Part shown: one piece after another, positions 1 through 8,612 of the stretch
Numbering within the stretch: position 1 is the stretch's first letter
Layout of the letters: each line of letters starts with the position of its first letter
From: an uncultured Clostridia bacterium
GTDB lineage: Bacteria > Bacillota > Clostridia > Christensenellales > Borkfalkiaceae
Length of the DNA: 64,000 nt
Assembly: GCA_947053545.1 (NCBI GenBank)
Contig: CAMRSY010000002.1
Coordinates: forward strand, 1-64,000
Direction: 5' to 3'
Made by a program: the position numbers and the translations under genes
The notes under the pieces: generated by a model
Database searches by the model: none
Told to the model about the DNA's origin: nothing
Seen by the model: the letters and a program-made list of their open reading frames with translations, nothing else

Positions 1-12
1 TAGGTTATGTAA

Positions 13-135
13 ATTTCGAAAACCGAGGTTTGGGTTTTTGTGTACCACGAATTTGGGTTTAAAACCCACAAGAACGACTGCGAAGTAGAAGTAAACGGAA
101 AGGGCGATTATACCCTTACAATAACCGCAGCTTAA
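13..135 (+). pseudogene. C-terminal remnant of an unrecognised protein, partial or frameshifted
   Basis: An open frame of about 40 codons ends at the TAA at 133-135. It encodes an alternating hydrophobic/polar tail rich in Val, Thr and Asn and ending TLTITAA, like the last strands of a secreted beta-sandwich protein. The frame is closed by TAA at 10-12, so the fragment has no start. The neighbouring frame is open at the window edge, so a frameshift near bases 20-50 or a broken gene is possible. I do not recognise the family. A strong terminator follows 15 bases later, which supports a real rightward gene ending here. Confidence 0.3.
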
Positions 136-150
136 AGGGCGGCAAATAAA

Positions 151-187
151 AGGCGCCCCGCGCATTTGCGCGGGGCGCCTTTTATTT
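151..187. terminator. Bidirectional intrinsic terminator
   Basis: A perfect 13-bp GC-rich stem (151-163 with 168-180), a four-base ATTT loop, an A-rich left flank and a T-rich right flank. It separates a rightward gene remnant from the leftward polyferredoxin operon and can serve both. Confidence 0.9.
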
Positions 188-239
188 GCATTATCTTTAA
201 CTTAATTTGTTCTCTGTAGCCGGATGCAGAAAGCTGTAG

Positions 240-1943
240 TTAATTAAAAGCGTTTTCTATTTCTTCTCTTAAAATTTCTTCCGAACAACTACCCTGTTTT
301 ACAAAAGTAATTTTACCCGAAGCATTTACTATAACCGTCATAGGGTAAGCATACTTGCCGCCAAGCATAGCGTACGTATTAAGCTCCTCGGTATCCTGCG
401 CGAAAACAAGCTTGTATGTGTTCCAGACCCTGCCGTTTTTATCCGTTTCGGTATCTAAGAAATGCTGAACGCCCGTAGACGGTACCGCAGAATAACTGTG
501 TATTACAAACATATCTATCGCGCCGTCGTAATCTTCGTACACCTTTTCAAATTCCGGTAATTCCTTCTTACAGGGGTCGCAATCGGTATACCAGTAATTT
601 ATTACCGTAACTTTATCTATTCCGTAAGTGCTTACACTCTTCACGTCGTTATCCGATACATATGTAGACAAAATAAATTCGGGGCATTTATCGCCGACTT
701 TGTATACCAGAGTTAATTTTTCTTTGCTTACGCCGTACCCTATCAATGCGCCGATAAGCAATGCGGTTGCAACCACCCAGGCAACGAACTCGACCACAAA
801 GCGGGGACGTTTAAACGCCGCCTTAACAGCTTTTAACTTTTCACCCTTACAATTTTCGGAATACGAAACCGTTTCTGCCGTGTTCTCTTCTTCAACAACG
901 CAATTTGTTACGTTTACCGTTAATTCTTCAGATGCAGTTTGACTTATATCTTCGGTTATGGTTTGCGATACAGTATTTGCCGTAGCCGCAGACGTTAAAT
1001 CCGAATTAGATTTCGCAATTTCCAATAAATTAATTTTTTCGCCTTCCGCCACGGCGGGTTGAGCCAGCGGCGTTGTATTCTTAAGGAAAATTTTACTTCC
1101 CTTCCAACTGATAGCCTGCACCGGGCAAACAGATATGCACTCGCCGCACTGTATACATTCGTGGTCGCCTACGTGCTTTATATCCATTTTACAGCCCTGT
1201 ATGCACAGCCCGCAGTCGATGCACTTATTCTTGTCTAGTTTAACGCCTAAAAGCGAAATTTTGCAAAACAGCGAATATATCGCGCCGAGCGGACAGATAA
1301 AGCGGCAGAAGAAACGGTAAATAAACACGCTTGCAACCACCACCACTACAAGTACGCAGAACTTCCAGGTAAACAGATAGCCGAGCATACCGAAGAAATC
1401 GGTATTAGCGGGATTGGAGAGCAACCCTATCGCCCCTCCGAACGTACCGGCGGGACAAACATATTTACAGAAAGAAGGTATGCCGGCATAAATTATAGGT
1501 ATTGCTATTACTATTGCGAGTAATACATACTTAAAATATGATAGAATACGCGTAAACCTGTTTTTTCTGAGTTTAGGCGTGCGTATTTTATAAAGCAACT
1601 CCTGTATAAGCCCGAAAGGGCACAAAAAGCCGCAAATTACTCTGCCCAGCATTAATCCGAACAAAAGCAAAATGCCAAGTATGTACGAAGGGAACGACCT
1701 TCCGCTTTGTGCCAGGCTGTCTTGTAACGCGCCGAGAGGACACGCCCCCACCGCACCGGGACACGAATAGCAGTTAAGCCCCGGAACGCACATCTTTTTA
1801 GTATCGCCGGTATAAATTTTCCCCGTGGCAAAACCCTTTAAATTAGCGTTGGTAAGTAATGCGGCGTACAACTGAATTATTCTGCGCTTTGTGGGTTTGC
1901 GGGCGATAAACCAATTTTTAACATTTGCAAAAAACTTTTTCAT
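240..1943 (-). CDS. Membrane polyferredoxin (NapH/YccM type) fused to a TlpA-like thioredoxin domain
   Basis: 567 residues. The N-terminal part carries the polytopic 4Fe-4S architecture of NapH/RdxA/YccM proteins: a Cys-rich segment at 52-68 (CVPGLNC, CPGAVGAC), membrane helices near 86-106, 136-153 and 190-210, CxxxCP motifs (CGFLCP, CKYVCP, CRFICP), then two ferredoxin motifs at about 241-251 and 263-274. A low-complexity linker (290-375) leads to a membrane helix at 383-405. A thioredoxin-like domain follows, with active site CDPC at 455-458 in a WYTDCDPCKKELPEF context. Inference: it moves electrons across the membrane to an extracytoplasmic disulfide or thiol partner. The start ATG lies one base after the stop of the upstream gene, so translation is probably coupled. 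The fusion of both redox modules in one chain is notable. Confidence 0.85.
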   Translation of the reverse strand: MKKFFANVKNWFIARKPTKRRIIQLYAALLTNANLKGFATGKIYTGDTKKMCVPGLNCYSCPGAVGACPLGALQDSLAQSGRSFPSYILGILLLFGLMLGRVICGFLCPFGLIQELLYKIRTPKLRKNRFTRILSYFKYVLLAIVIAIPIIYAGIPSFCKYVCPAGTFGGAIGLLSNPANTDFFGMLGYLFTWKFCVLVVVVVASVFIYRFFCRFICPLGAIYSLFCKISLLGVKLDKNKCIDCGLCIQGCKMDIKHVGDHECIQCGECISVCPVQAISWKGSKIFLKNTTPLAQPAVAEGEKINLLEIAKSNSDLTSAATANTVSQTITEDISQTASEELTVNVTNCVVEEENTAETVSYSENCKGEKLKAVKAAFKRPRFVVEFVAWVVATALLIGALIGYGVSKEKLTLVYKVGDKCPEFILSTYVSDNDVKSVSTYGIDKVTVINYWYTDCDPCKKELPEFEKVYEDYDGAIDMFVIHSYSAVPSTGVQHFLDTETDKNGRVWNTYKLVFAQDTEELNTYAMLGGKYAYPMTVIVNASGKITFVKQGSCSEEILREEIENAFN

Positions 1944-1944
1944 A

Positions 1945-2760
1945 TCAACCCAACCCTATGCATTCCGTACAGATATTTATCGCCTTAATAAATACTGCGC
2001 GCGCATTGCCGTTAAGCGCACCCCATATTATAAATGCGACGCCTATAACGCCTAGAGCAATGCGGATACCCAATATAACCCACTTATTGTCGAATACCGC
2101 AAACACCCTTGCAACAGCGTTTTTGCTCTTTTCGACGGGCTTTTGACCCATTGTAACCTTTTGCACTTTAGGCAACATTTTTTTTACGGCATATTTTTCG
2201 TATACCGCGGCACCGCACACAACCAATAAGCCAGCAAATACGCAGGGAAAAATGTGTTTTACCATATTCAATATTTCGTGCGTTACGTCTTTATCGGGAA
2301 AATTAGAGGGTATGCACAGATAAACCAGCGAATACACGCAAGCAATGCCGAAAAGCGACCAGGCGGCGCATTTTAATGCAAAAATCAACCTTCTCTGTTG
2401 CAAAATTTCCGCAAATTCGCTTTCCGAACCTTCGGAGGCGGCAACGGGCACTCGTTTATATAGACGGGCATACTGCAAATCGGGGCAGATTTTACGCGGC
2501 TTTTCCTTTACGGGAAATACTTCCCACAGCACAAAGCCCGCAACAATGCCGGCAATCCAAAGCCAGAAAAACAAGTCGATTTCAGACAGTGCTTCCAAAA
2601 CTCTTTCGCGCGTAAAAGGGTCGCCCGAATATCCTTCGGCCGTTCCCGAAAAATACAGCGACAAAACTTTCCATATAAACAGCGCCCCCACTACTGCGGT
2701 AAAAACGCCGAAAATTATTCCGTAACTCAAACGCACGGATTTGCAAGTTTTTTCCTTCAT
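1945..2760 (-). CDS. Polytopic membrane protein, partner of the polyferredoxin-thioredoxin, ending CTECIGLG
   Basis: 271 residues with about five hydrophobic segments (near 12-35, 63-80, 128-150, 170-188 and 230-248). No catalytic family is recognised. The last eleven residues are INICTECIGLG, giving a CxxC pair (C264, C267) at the extreme C-terminus after the last membrane helix, a suggestive redox or metal site. It is the first gene of a two-gene operon, read from a strong promoter at 2811-2839 with an AGAGGA ribosome site, and ends one base before the downstream Fe-S/thioredoxin gene. Inference: it is a membrane subunit of the same redox system. Function unknown. Confidence 0.75.
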   Translation of the reverse strand: MKEKTCKSVRLSYGIIFGVFTAVVGALFIWKVLSLYFSGTAEGYSGDPFTRERVLEALSEIDLFFWLWIAGIVAGFVLWEVFPVKEKPRKICPDLQYARLYKRVPVAASEGSESEFAEILQQRRLIFALKCAAWSLFGIACVYSLVYLCIPSNFPDKDVTHEILNMVKHIFPCVFAGLLVVCGAAVYEKYAVKKMLPKVQKVTMGQKPVEKSKNAVARVFAVFDNKWVILGIRIALGVIGVAFIIWGALNGNARAVFIKAINICTECIGLG

Positions 2761-2810
2761 ATGTTCCTCTTTTGTTCAAAGTGTAAACTATGTGAACTTA
2801 AGACAAATTT

Positions 2811-2839
2811 ATTATAACAATAGCGCCTTATAAAGTCAA
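2811..2839 (-). promoter_or_regulatory. Sigma-A type promoter of the redox operon
   Basis: On the minus strand, TTGACT (2834-2839), a 17-base spacer and TATAAT (2811-2816), about 50 bases upstream of the 271-residue membrane protein. It stands almost back to back with the cyuA promoter. Confidence 0.7.
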
Positions 2840-2861
2840 CAAGTATTGCCCTTCTTGCCGC

Positions 2862-2891
2862 TTGACAAAGGTTGGCAATTAAATATATAAT
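2862..2891 (+). promoter_or_regulatory. Consensus sigma-A promoter of cyuA
   Basis: TTGACA (2862-2867), an 18-base spacer and TATAAT (2886-2891). It overlaps the in-frame TTG at 2872, so that codon cannot be the start, because transcription begins downstream of it. Confidence 0.75.
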
Positions 2892-2931
2892 TTTCAGTGT
2901 ATCGGCGGAATCTGCCGCAAAAGGCGTTACT

Positions 2932-4212
2932 ATGGAAAAAGAAATTTACGAAAGCTACATAAAAATTTTAAACGAGGAGCTTTTGCCCGCAATGGGCTGC
3001 ACCGAACCCATTGCCATTGCTTACGCGGCGGCGCTTGCGAAAAACGCTTTGGGAACTTTGCCCGAAAAAACAGAAATAACCGTTTCAGGCAATATTTTAA
3101 AAAACGTTAAAAGCGTAATCGTTCCCTGTACCGGGGGACTTAAAGGCGTTATAAGCGCGGCGGCGGCAGGCATAGTTGCCGGTAATCACGAAAAGAAACT
3201 CGAGGTTTTGGCAGGCATTACCGAAAAAGAAATTCAAGCGGTAAAATCGTACGTAACCGCGGCTGAATTTAAGGTTAAGGCAGCCGACAGCGGTTGCGTT
3301 TTCGACATAGGAATACGCGTTTTTGCCGGCAATGATACGGCCTATGCGCGCATAGAGGGTCACCATACCAACGTTGTGGAAATATCCAGAAACGGCGAAA
3401 AGATTTTAAACCGCGACGTTGCCGAAGAAGACGCCGACGACGGTATGACCGCGCGCAGCTGTCTTTCGGTTAAGCGGATTTTAGAGTTTGCCGACGGCGT
3501 TGACGTAAAAGATATCGAAGAAATAATTTCACGGCAAATAACGTATAACTCGGCCATTGCAAACGAGGGTTTAAACGGCGACTACGGAGCGCGCGTGGGC
3601 AAAGTTTTGCTTGACAGCTTCGGCGACGGGCTGCACAATCTTGCAAGGGCTACAGCAGCGGCGGGTTCCGACGCACGCATGAACGGCTGTTCCCTGCCCG
3701 TAGTTATTGTTTCGGGCAGCGGGAACCAGGGTATGACCGCTTCGCTGCCTATCGTAGTTTACGCAAAAAAACTAAATATCCCGCGCGAGAAATTAATACG
3801 CGCTGTTGCGCTTTCCGACCTTATTACCGTGCATTTAAAAACTGGTATAGGCAGGCTTTCGGCATACTGCGGCGCCGTATCGGCGGGCGCGGGCGCAGGC
3901 GCGGGTGTTGCCTATCTTCTCGGCGGAGGGCTTGACGAAATAGCGCACACTGTTGTAAACGCGCTTGCCATTACCTCCGGCTTGATTTGCGACGGAGCAA
4001 AATCGAGCTGCGCCGCCAAAATAGCTTCGGCAGTAGACGCGGGGCTATTGGGATATGAAATGTATAAGCGCGGAAGCCAGTTTTACGGAGGCGACGGCAT
4101 ACTTTGCCACGGCGTGGAAAGCACTATTGACAACGTTTCAGACCTTGCGCGCGTGGGAATGAAGGAAACCGACGAAGAGATTATACGCCTTATGATAAAG
4201 GATTTGGCGTAA
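2932..4212 (+). CDS. cyuA: L-cysteine desulfidase / serine dehydratase alpha-like protein (CyuA, UPF0597)
   Basis: 426 residues. The N-terminal MGCTEPIAIAYAAALA (about 21-36) is the hallmark of the UPF0597/CyuA family, [4Fe-4S] lyases that split L-cysteine to pyruvate, ammonia and sulfide. Further family features are the cysteines in the LICDGAKSSC segment, probable cluster ligands with C23, and the C-terminal GDGILCHGVESTIDNV block. Length is normal. The open frame reaches back to a TTG at 2872, but a consensus promoter covers that codon. The ATG at 2932 has an AAAAGG ribosome site seven bases upstream and starts the conserved N-terminus. The gene is monocistronic, with a terminator at 4297-4334. 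Inference: cytosolic cysteine catabolism or sulfide production. Confidence 0.9.
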   Translation: MEKEIYESYIKILNEELLPAMGCTEPIAIAYAAALAKNALGTLPEKTEITVSGNILKNVKSVIVPCTGGLKGVISAAAAGIVAGNHEKKLEVLAGITEKEIQAVKSYVTAAEFKVKAADSGCVFDIGIRVFAGNDTAYARIEGHHTNVVEISRNGEKILNRDVAEEDADDGMTARSCLSVKRILEFADGVDVKDIEEIISRQITYNSAIANEGLNGDYGARVGKVLLDSFGDGLHNLARATAAAGSDARMNGCSLPVVIVSGSGNQGMTASLPIVVYAKKLNIPREKLIRAVALSDLITVHLKTGIGRLSAYCGAVSAGAGAGAGVAYLLGGGLDEIAHTVVNALAITSGLICDGAKSSCAAKIASAVDAGLLGYEMYKRGSQFYGGDGILCHGVESTIDNVSDLARVGMKETDEEIIRLMIKDLA

Positions 4213-4296
4213 TTGCCCCCTATATATGACACGGCGAAAAATTTAAAGAAAAAATTTTAGCCCTTACCGCATATTGTCCTGATTAAAGCAAATTAA

Positions 4297-4334
4297 AACC
4301 CCGCGTATACGGCATATGCCGCGTACGCGGGGTT
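4297..4334. terminator. Bidirectional terminator between cyuA and the Opp cluster
   Basis: 17-base arms (4297-4313 and 4318-4334) with two internal mismatches and an ATAT loop, flanked by A-rich sequence on the left and TTAACTTTATTTTAA on the right. It closes cyuA from the left and the long leftward opp cluster from the right. Confidence 0.85.
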
Positions 4335-4348
4335 AACTTTATTTTAAT

Positions 4349-4612
4349 TTACGCCCCAACCCAAAGCCAGGCAATTAAACCCATGATTCCGAAAACAAGA
4401 ATTACTATTAAAAACACAGGCGCGTACGCGGCAAAAGCAGCGCGTACAATTTTGCGGTATTCCTTGCGCGAAACCTTCTGTTTGTGTTTACGCATACCGC
4501 TTTGACTGTTCTTTTTCAAATGCGGGTCGTACCACTTAAACCCCTCTACATTCATATCTGCAAAGGTTGTTTCTGTATCTAAATCGTCGGGTTTTTTATT
4601 CTTTTTCGCCAT
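4349..4612 (-). CDS. Small single-pass membrane protein, last gene of the opp cluster
   Basis: 87 residues. A polar, lysine-rich N-terminal part contains FADMNVEGFKWYDP and a basic stretch (about 42-56). One strongly hydrophobic helix follows at about 66-86, ending WLWVGA. The gene overlaps the 3' end of oppF by 17 bases and has no clear Shine-Dalgarno site, so translation is probably coupled to oppF. I recognise no named family and no function. Inference from position: an accessory protein of the peptide importer or simply a co-transcribed passenger. Confidence 0.65.
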   Translation of the reverse strand: MAKKNKKPDDLDTETTFADMNVEGFKWYDPHLKKNSQSGMRKHKQKVSRKEYRKIVRAAFAAYAPVFLIVILVFGIMGLIAWLWVGA

Positions 4613-6053
4613 TATCGGTTTTTACTGCGCGTTTTCGCGCGGGTTTCTTTTTTACGGTTTCGCTTTCCTTTTCCTCCGAAACTTTAACCTCTTCCGAAAG
4701 TTCTGTTTCAGGCTGCTTTTCTTGATGCAATTCCGCCGCGGTTTCGCTATCAGCCTTTAACTCCGCAGTTTCTTCGGCGGGCTCCGCAATTTCGGTATTC
4801 TCTGCCGAAGCAGTTATATTTTCTTCGGTAACAATTTTAATTTCTTCCGTTTTATCGGTTTCTTCCTTATCGGCGTCTTCCTTCTTTCGGAACAGTGAGA
4901 CAACCTTTTCCTTGCTCTTTTCCCAAACCGACTTAGTTTTAGCTTTTACCACGTTCCAAGGCTTTTTAGCCTCCTTCTCCGAGAATGCCTTTTCCTCTTC
5001 GTCGTTTATTGCCGCCTGCGCAAGTAATCTTTCGCTGTCTTCGGCGGTGTTGTAAAGGTGGCAGGCGCAGAAATGTCCGGCCTCAACCTCTCTGTATTCG
5101 GGCGCTATGCGCTCGCAGATTTCCATACAGTGTTCGCAACGCGTATGAAACTTGCAACCTTTTGGAGGATTGACGGGCGAGGGAATATCGCCTTTAAGCA
5201 TAATTCTGTTCATTTTTACGTGCGGATTAGGCACGGGAACAGCCGAGAACAACGCCTTAGTATAAGGGTGCAACGTATTGCCGAAAATGCTTTCCTTACT
5301 GCCGTACTCAACAATATTTCCCAGATACATAACGCCTACGTCGTCGGAAATATGCTTAACAACCGATAAATCGTGCGAAATAAATATGTAAGTTAATCCC
5401 AGCTTTTCCCTCAGGTCGATTAACATATTTATAACCTGCGCCTGTATGGACACGTCTAAAGCCGATACGGGCTCGTCGCACACAACAAGGCGCGGCTTTA
5501 ACGCAAGGGCGCGCGCAATACATATACGCTGGCGCTGACCGCCTGAAAATTCGTGGGGATAACGCTCGAAATAATGGGGTTGCAACCCGCACATATCCAT
5601 TACGTTTAATACGTAATCGTGAAAACCCGCCCTGTCTACAAGCCCGTGCTGGCGCGCCGATTCGCCTATAATTTCGCCCACGGTAAGGCGGGGTGAAAGG
5701 CTGGCGTACGGGTCCTGAAAAATCATCTGCATATTGGGGCGCAGTTTATCGAATTCGCGGTTGCTAATTTTTGCAACGTCCTGACCGTCGAATATAATTT
5801 CGCCCTCAACTCCGTCGTATAGCCTTAAAAGCGAACGCCCCATTGTCGACTTACCGCAACCCGATTCGCCTACTATACCCAGAGTTTTCCCCTTGTAAAG
5901 CGTAAAAGAAATTCCGTCGACCGCCTTTAAAAATTTAGTGGGCTTGCCGAAAAAATTAGTTTCCACGGGGAAATATTTTTTTAAATTTTTAACCTCGAGG
6001 AGCGGTTCGCTATTCGCAGTGTTTTCCGCTAAGCCGTTAGAATTATTTTCCAT
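4596..6053 (-). CDS. oppF: Oligopeptide ABC transporter ATP-binding protein OppF with charged C-terminal extension
   Basis: 485 residues. The ATPase domain has Walker A GESGCGKST (62-70), Q-loop IFQDPYASLSP, signature FSGGQRQR (about 169-176), Walker B LVVCDEP and the switch His in ISHDLSVV. The C-terminal oligopeptide-transporter segment carries a Cys cluster (CKFHTRCEHCMEIC). From about residue 345 there is a roughly 140-residue low-complexity tail rich in Glu, Lys and Thr that typical OppF proteins lack. Start: AAGGAGG lies six bases upstream of the ATG, and the gene overlaps oppD by 11 bases. It works with OppD to power import through OppBC. Confidence 0.93.
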   Translation of the reverse strand: MENNSNGLAENTANSEPLLEVKNLKKYFPVETNFFGKPTKFLKAVDGISFTLYKGKTLGIVGESGCGKSTMGRSLLRLYDGVEGEIIFDGQDVAKISNREFDKLRPNMQMIFQDPYASLSPRLTVGEIIGESARQHGLVDRAGFHDYVLNVMDMCGLQPHYFERYPHEFSGGQRQRICIARALALKPRLVVCDEPVSALDVSIQAQVINMLIDLREKLGLTYIFISHDLSVVKHISDDVGVMYLGNIVEYGSKESIFGNTLHPYTKALFSAVPVPNPHVKMNRIMLKGDIPSPVNPPKGCKFHTRCEHCMEICERIAPEYREVEAGHFCACHLYNTAEDSERLLAQAAINDEEEKAFSEKEAKKPWNVVKAKTKSVWEKSKEKVVSLFRKKEDADKEETDKTEEIKIVTEENITASAENTEIAEPAEETAELKADSETAAELHQEKQPETELSEEVKVSEEKESETVKKKPARKRAVKTDNGEKE

Positions 6054-7380
6054 CGCCGTCCTCCTTGGTGTCTTCGTAAAGATAGCACGCTACCTTATGC
6101 GTGGGCGAAACCTGCACATAGCCGGGATATTCCCCCGCGCATTTTTCTTTGCACATTTCGCACCTGTCGCGGAAATAACAATAATCGGGCATGTTTATTG
6201 GATTGGGAACAAACCCGGGTATGCAGTACAGTTTGTCCACCTCGCCGTCTACGGTAGGTTTGCTCTTTTGCAAACCTATTGTATAAGGATGCATAGGATG
6301 ATCGAATATATCTTCCGCCGTACCCATTTCTATAACTCTGCCCGCGTACATAACCACAACGTAATCAGCCATTTCGGCAACCACGCCCAAATCGTGCGTG
6401 ATAAGCATTATCGAACCGTTGATTTTATGTTTGATATCGCGTAAAAGTTCGAGAATCTGTGCCTGTATCGTCACGTCCAGCGCCGTTGTGGGCTCGTCCG
6501 CGATTATCAGCTTAGGGTTACACAACAGCGCAATGGCTATCATTACCCTTTGGCGCATACCGCCTGAAAGCTCGTGCGGGAATTTTTTGTAAACGCCCTC
6601 GGCATCCGCAATACCTACAAGCTTAAGCATTTCGATACTGCGCGCCTTAACCTGCTTTTTTGATATGCCCTCTATGTGTAAAAGCCCAACCTCGTCAAGC
6701 TGGTTGCCTATCGTGAAAACAGGGTTTAAAGACGTCATAGGCTCCTGGAAAATCATAGCGATTTCCCTTCCGCGAATCGAACGCATTGCGTCGGTAGGCA
6801 TTTTTGCAATGTCTACAACCCTGTCCTCCATCTCGTACAGATTGCCGCCGAGCTCGTTTTTCTTTATTATTTTTTTGCCCTTTTTGTTAAGCTTTATTAC
6901 AGGTTCGCCGTTTTCGTTTAACTTAACTGCTTGATTGCCGTTTTCGTCCGTTTCGGTTTCGTACTCGTAAACGGGAATTTTTTTACCGCGCGCGTCGCGC
7001 TTGAAAAGGCTTGCTTTAAACCTTATCGAGCCGCTTACAATCTGTCCGCTGGGCGCCTGCACAAGCTGCATTAACGAAAGCGAGGTTACGCTTTTTCCGC
7101 AACCGGATTCGCCCACGACGCCCACCGTAGAGCCTGCGGGAATGGAAAAAGTAACTCCGTTAACCGCTTTAACCGTACCCGCGTCCGAAAAGAAATAAGT
7201 GTGCAAATCTTCAAACTCGATTATGTTATTGTCGTCCTTCATTTGCGCAGTGTAATCGTCGGGCTTGGCGCGGCGCTTTTTCTGCTTTTCGAAATGACGG
7301 ATTGCCTTTGAATTTTCTTTGGCGATAGCACGCGATTCCGAACGGGATATATAGTGCTTTTTATCCTTGTTAGTAGCCAT
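6043..7380 (-). CDS. oppD: Oligopeptide ABC transporter ATP-binding protein OppD with internal insertion
   Basis: 445 residues. Walker A GESGCGKSV lies at 90-98, Q-loop FQEPMTSLNP at about 211-220, signature LSGGMRQR at 271-278 and Walker B LIIADEP at 291-297; the family C-terminus has CYFRDRCEMCKEKC. It is longer than usual for two reasons: a basic 50-residue N-terminal leader, and an insertion at about 125-185 between Walker A and the Q-loop. The insertion contains two related short units (VKLNENGEP and IKLNKKGKK). An AGAGG site precedes the ATG. The gene lies two bases after oppC. Confidence 0.93.
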   Translation of the reverse strand: MATNKDKKHYISRSESRAIAKENSKAIRHFEKQKKRRAKPDDYTAQMKDDNNIIEFEDLHTYFFSDAGTVKAVNGVTFSIPAGSTVGVVGESGCGKSVTSLSLMQLVQAPSGQIVSGSIRFKASLFKRDARGKKIPVYEYETETDENGNQAVKLNENGEPVIKLNKKGKKIIKKNELGGNLYEMEDRVVDIAKMPTDAMRSIRGREIAMIFQEPMTSLNPVFTIGNQLDEVGLLHIEGISKKQVKARSIEMLKLVGIADAEGVYKKFPHELSGGMRQRVMIAIALLCNPKLIIADEPTTALDVTIQAQILELLRDIKHKINGSIMLITHDLGVVAEMADYVVVMYAGRVIEMGTAEDIFDHPMHPYTIGLQKSKPTVDGEVDKLYCIPGFVPNPINMPDYCYFRDRCEMCKEKCAGEYPGYVQVSPTHKVACYLYEDTKEDGDGK

Positions 7381-7382
7381 AG

Positions 7383-8600
7383 TTACCTCTTCATCTTGGG
7401 GTCGAAGGCGTCGCGCAAGCCGTCGCCGACAAAGTTAAACGCCAAAATGGCAAGCGTTATGCAAACGCCCGCGCCCACCCACAGGTTGGGATAATATTGC
7501 CTGTATGTGCTGTTGCTTGCAAGATTTATTAAATTTCCCCAGGTTGCGGTTCCGTAAGGCGCGCCTATGTTAAGGAAACCTAAAGTAGCCTCGGTTAATA
7601 TTATGCTGCCCAGCCCCAAAGTCATAGAAACTATAAGCTGAGGAATTACGTTGGGCAACAAGTGCTTGAAAATTTTAGAGAAAGTGGATAGCCCGGACGA
7701 CTTGGCGGCAAGCATAAATTCCTGCTCGCGCAGTGAAAGTATCTGTCCGCGCACAAGTCTTGCCGTACCCGTCCAACCTATAAGGCAGAGTATCATCATC
7801 ATGTAATACAATTTTGCTATACTGTCTCCCAGACCGCTTTCAGTAAAAATTACGGAAAGGATAAGCATTATGGGAAGCTGGGGAATACAGCTTAAAATGT
7901 CTACAAGACGCATTATAAGGTTGTCGACCCACTTACCGAAATAACCTGCAAGACCGCCGATTATTACGCCTATAATTGTTTCGATAATTACTACCACAAA
8001 CCCGATTGTAAGCGAAACCCTGCCGCCGTACATAAGACGGGTTAACACGTCGTAACCCATATCGTCGGTACCCAGCCAGTGCGCGGCGTTTATGTCGCCC
8101 AGTTTAACTACCTGCGGCAACCTGATTGAAACCGCAAGCGCTTCAAACGCTTCGTCGCCAACATAATAGGTTATTGGCGAGGCAGAAATAATTTCTTTTA
8201 TCCTTGCCGGGTCGGTATCGGTTACTGTTCCGCCGTTTGCCGCCCAGGGCGAGAAAACGGGGCCCAGAAACGCAAAGAGAAACAGCACTACTATTGTTAC
8301 CAAACCTATAACCGAAAGCTTAGAGCGGAAAAACCTTTTTAAAACCGTCATCCAGGGGGATAAAACTTTTGCCCTTTCGTTAAGGTTTTCGCCGTGCAAT
8401 TCGTCGCCCTTTTCCTCTTCGGTAAGCGACTGGTCCGCCGCTTTTACACTGCCTTCCGAAACGGCGCTTTCAACAACGTTTGCGGCGGCAGACGACTCGG
8501 TTGCGGTTGCGCTGTCGCAAACCGTAGTATTTTCGGGAACAACCGTATTTTCGGTTAATTCTTCCCCGTTATTTAAGGGAGCTGTATCTTTCTTTTTCAT
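7383..8600 (-). CDS. oppC: Oligopeptide ABC transporter permease OppC
   Basis: 405 residues. A polar N-terminal region of about 80 residues, rich in Glu, Thr, Ala and Val, precedes the first membrane helix (SVIGLVTIVVLFLFAFLG). The binding-protein-dependent permease domain follows with about five helices. The EAA-type loop that contacts the ATPases reads AAKSSGLSTFSKIFKHLLPN. Typical OppC/DppC proteins are about 300 residues, so the leader is extra. AAAGGAG precedes the ATG; the gap to oppB is 12 bases. It forms the translocation pore with OppB. Confidence 0.92.
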   Translation of the reverse strand: MKKKDTAPLNNGEELTENTVVPENTTVCDSATATESSAAANVVESAVSEGSVKAADQSLTEEEKGDELHGENLNERAKVLSPWMTVLKRFFRSKLSVIGLVTIVVLFLFAFLGPVFSPWAANGGTVTDTDPARIKEIISASPITYYVGDEAFEALAVSIRLPQVVKLGDINAAHWLGTDDMGYDVLTRLMYGGRVSLTIGFVVVIIETIIGVIIGGLAGYFGKWVDNLIMRLVDILSCIPQLPIMLILSVIFTESGLGDSIAKLYYMMMILCLIGWTGTARLVRGQILSLREQEFMLAAKSSGLSTFSKIFKHLLPNVIPQLIVSMTLGLGSIILTEATLGFLNIGAPYGTATWGNLINLASNSTYRQYYPNLWVGAGVCITLAILAFNFVGDGLRDAFDPKMKR

Positions 8601-8612
8601 ATACTTTCTCCT

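Noticed and set aside
2774..2797. Inverted repeat GTTCA...TGAAC as an operator of the redox operon
   Set aside because: The arms are only five bases with a 14-base gap, too weak to call without conservation.
2872..2931. TTG start of the longer cyuA frame
   Set aside because: A consensus promoter covers this codon, and the ATG at 2932 has a ribosome site and starts the conserved family N-terminus.
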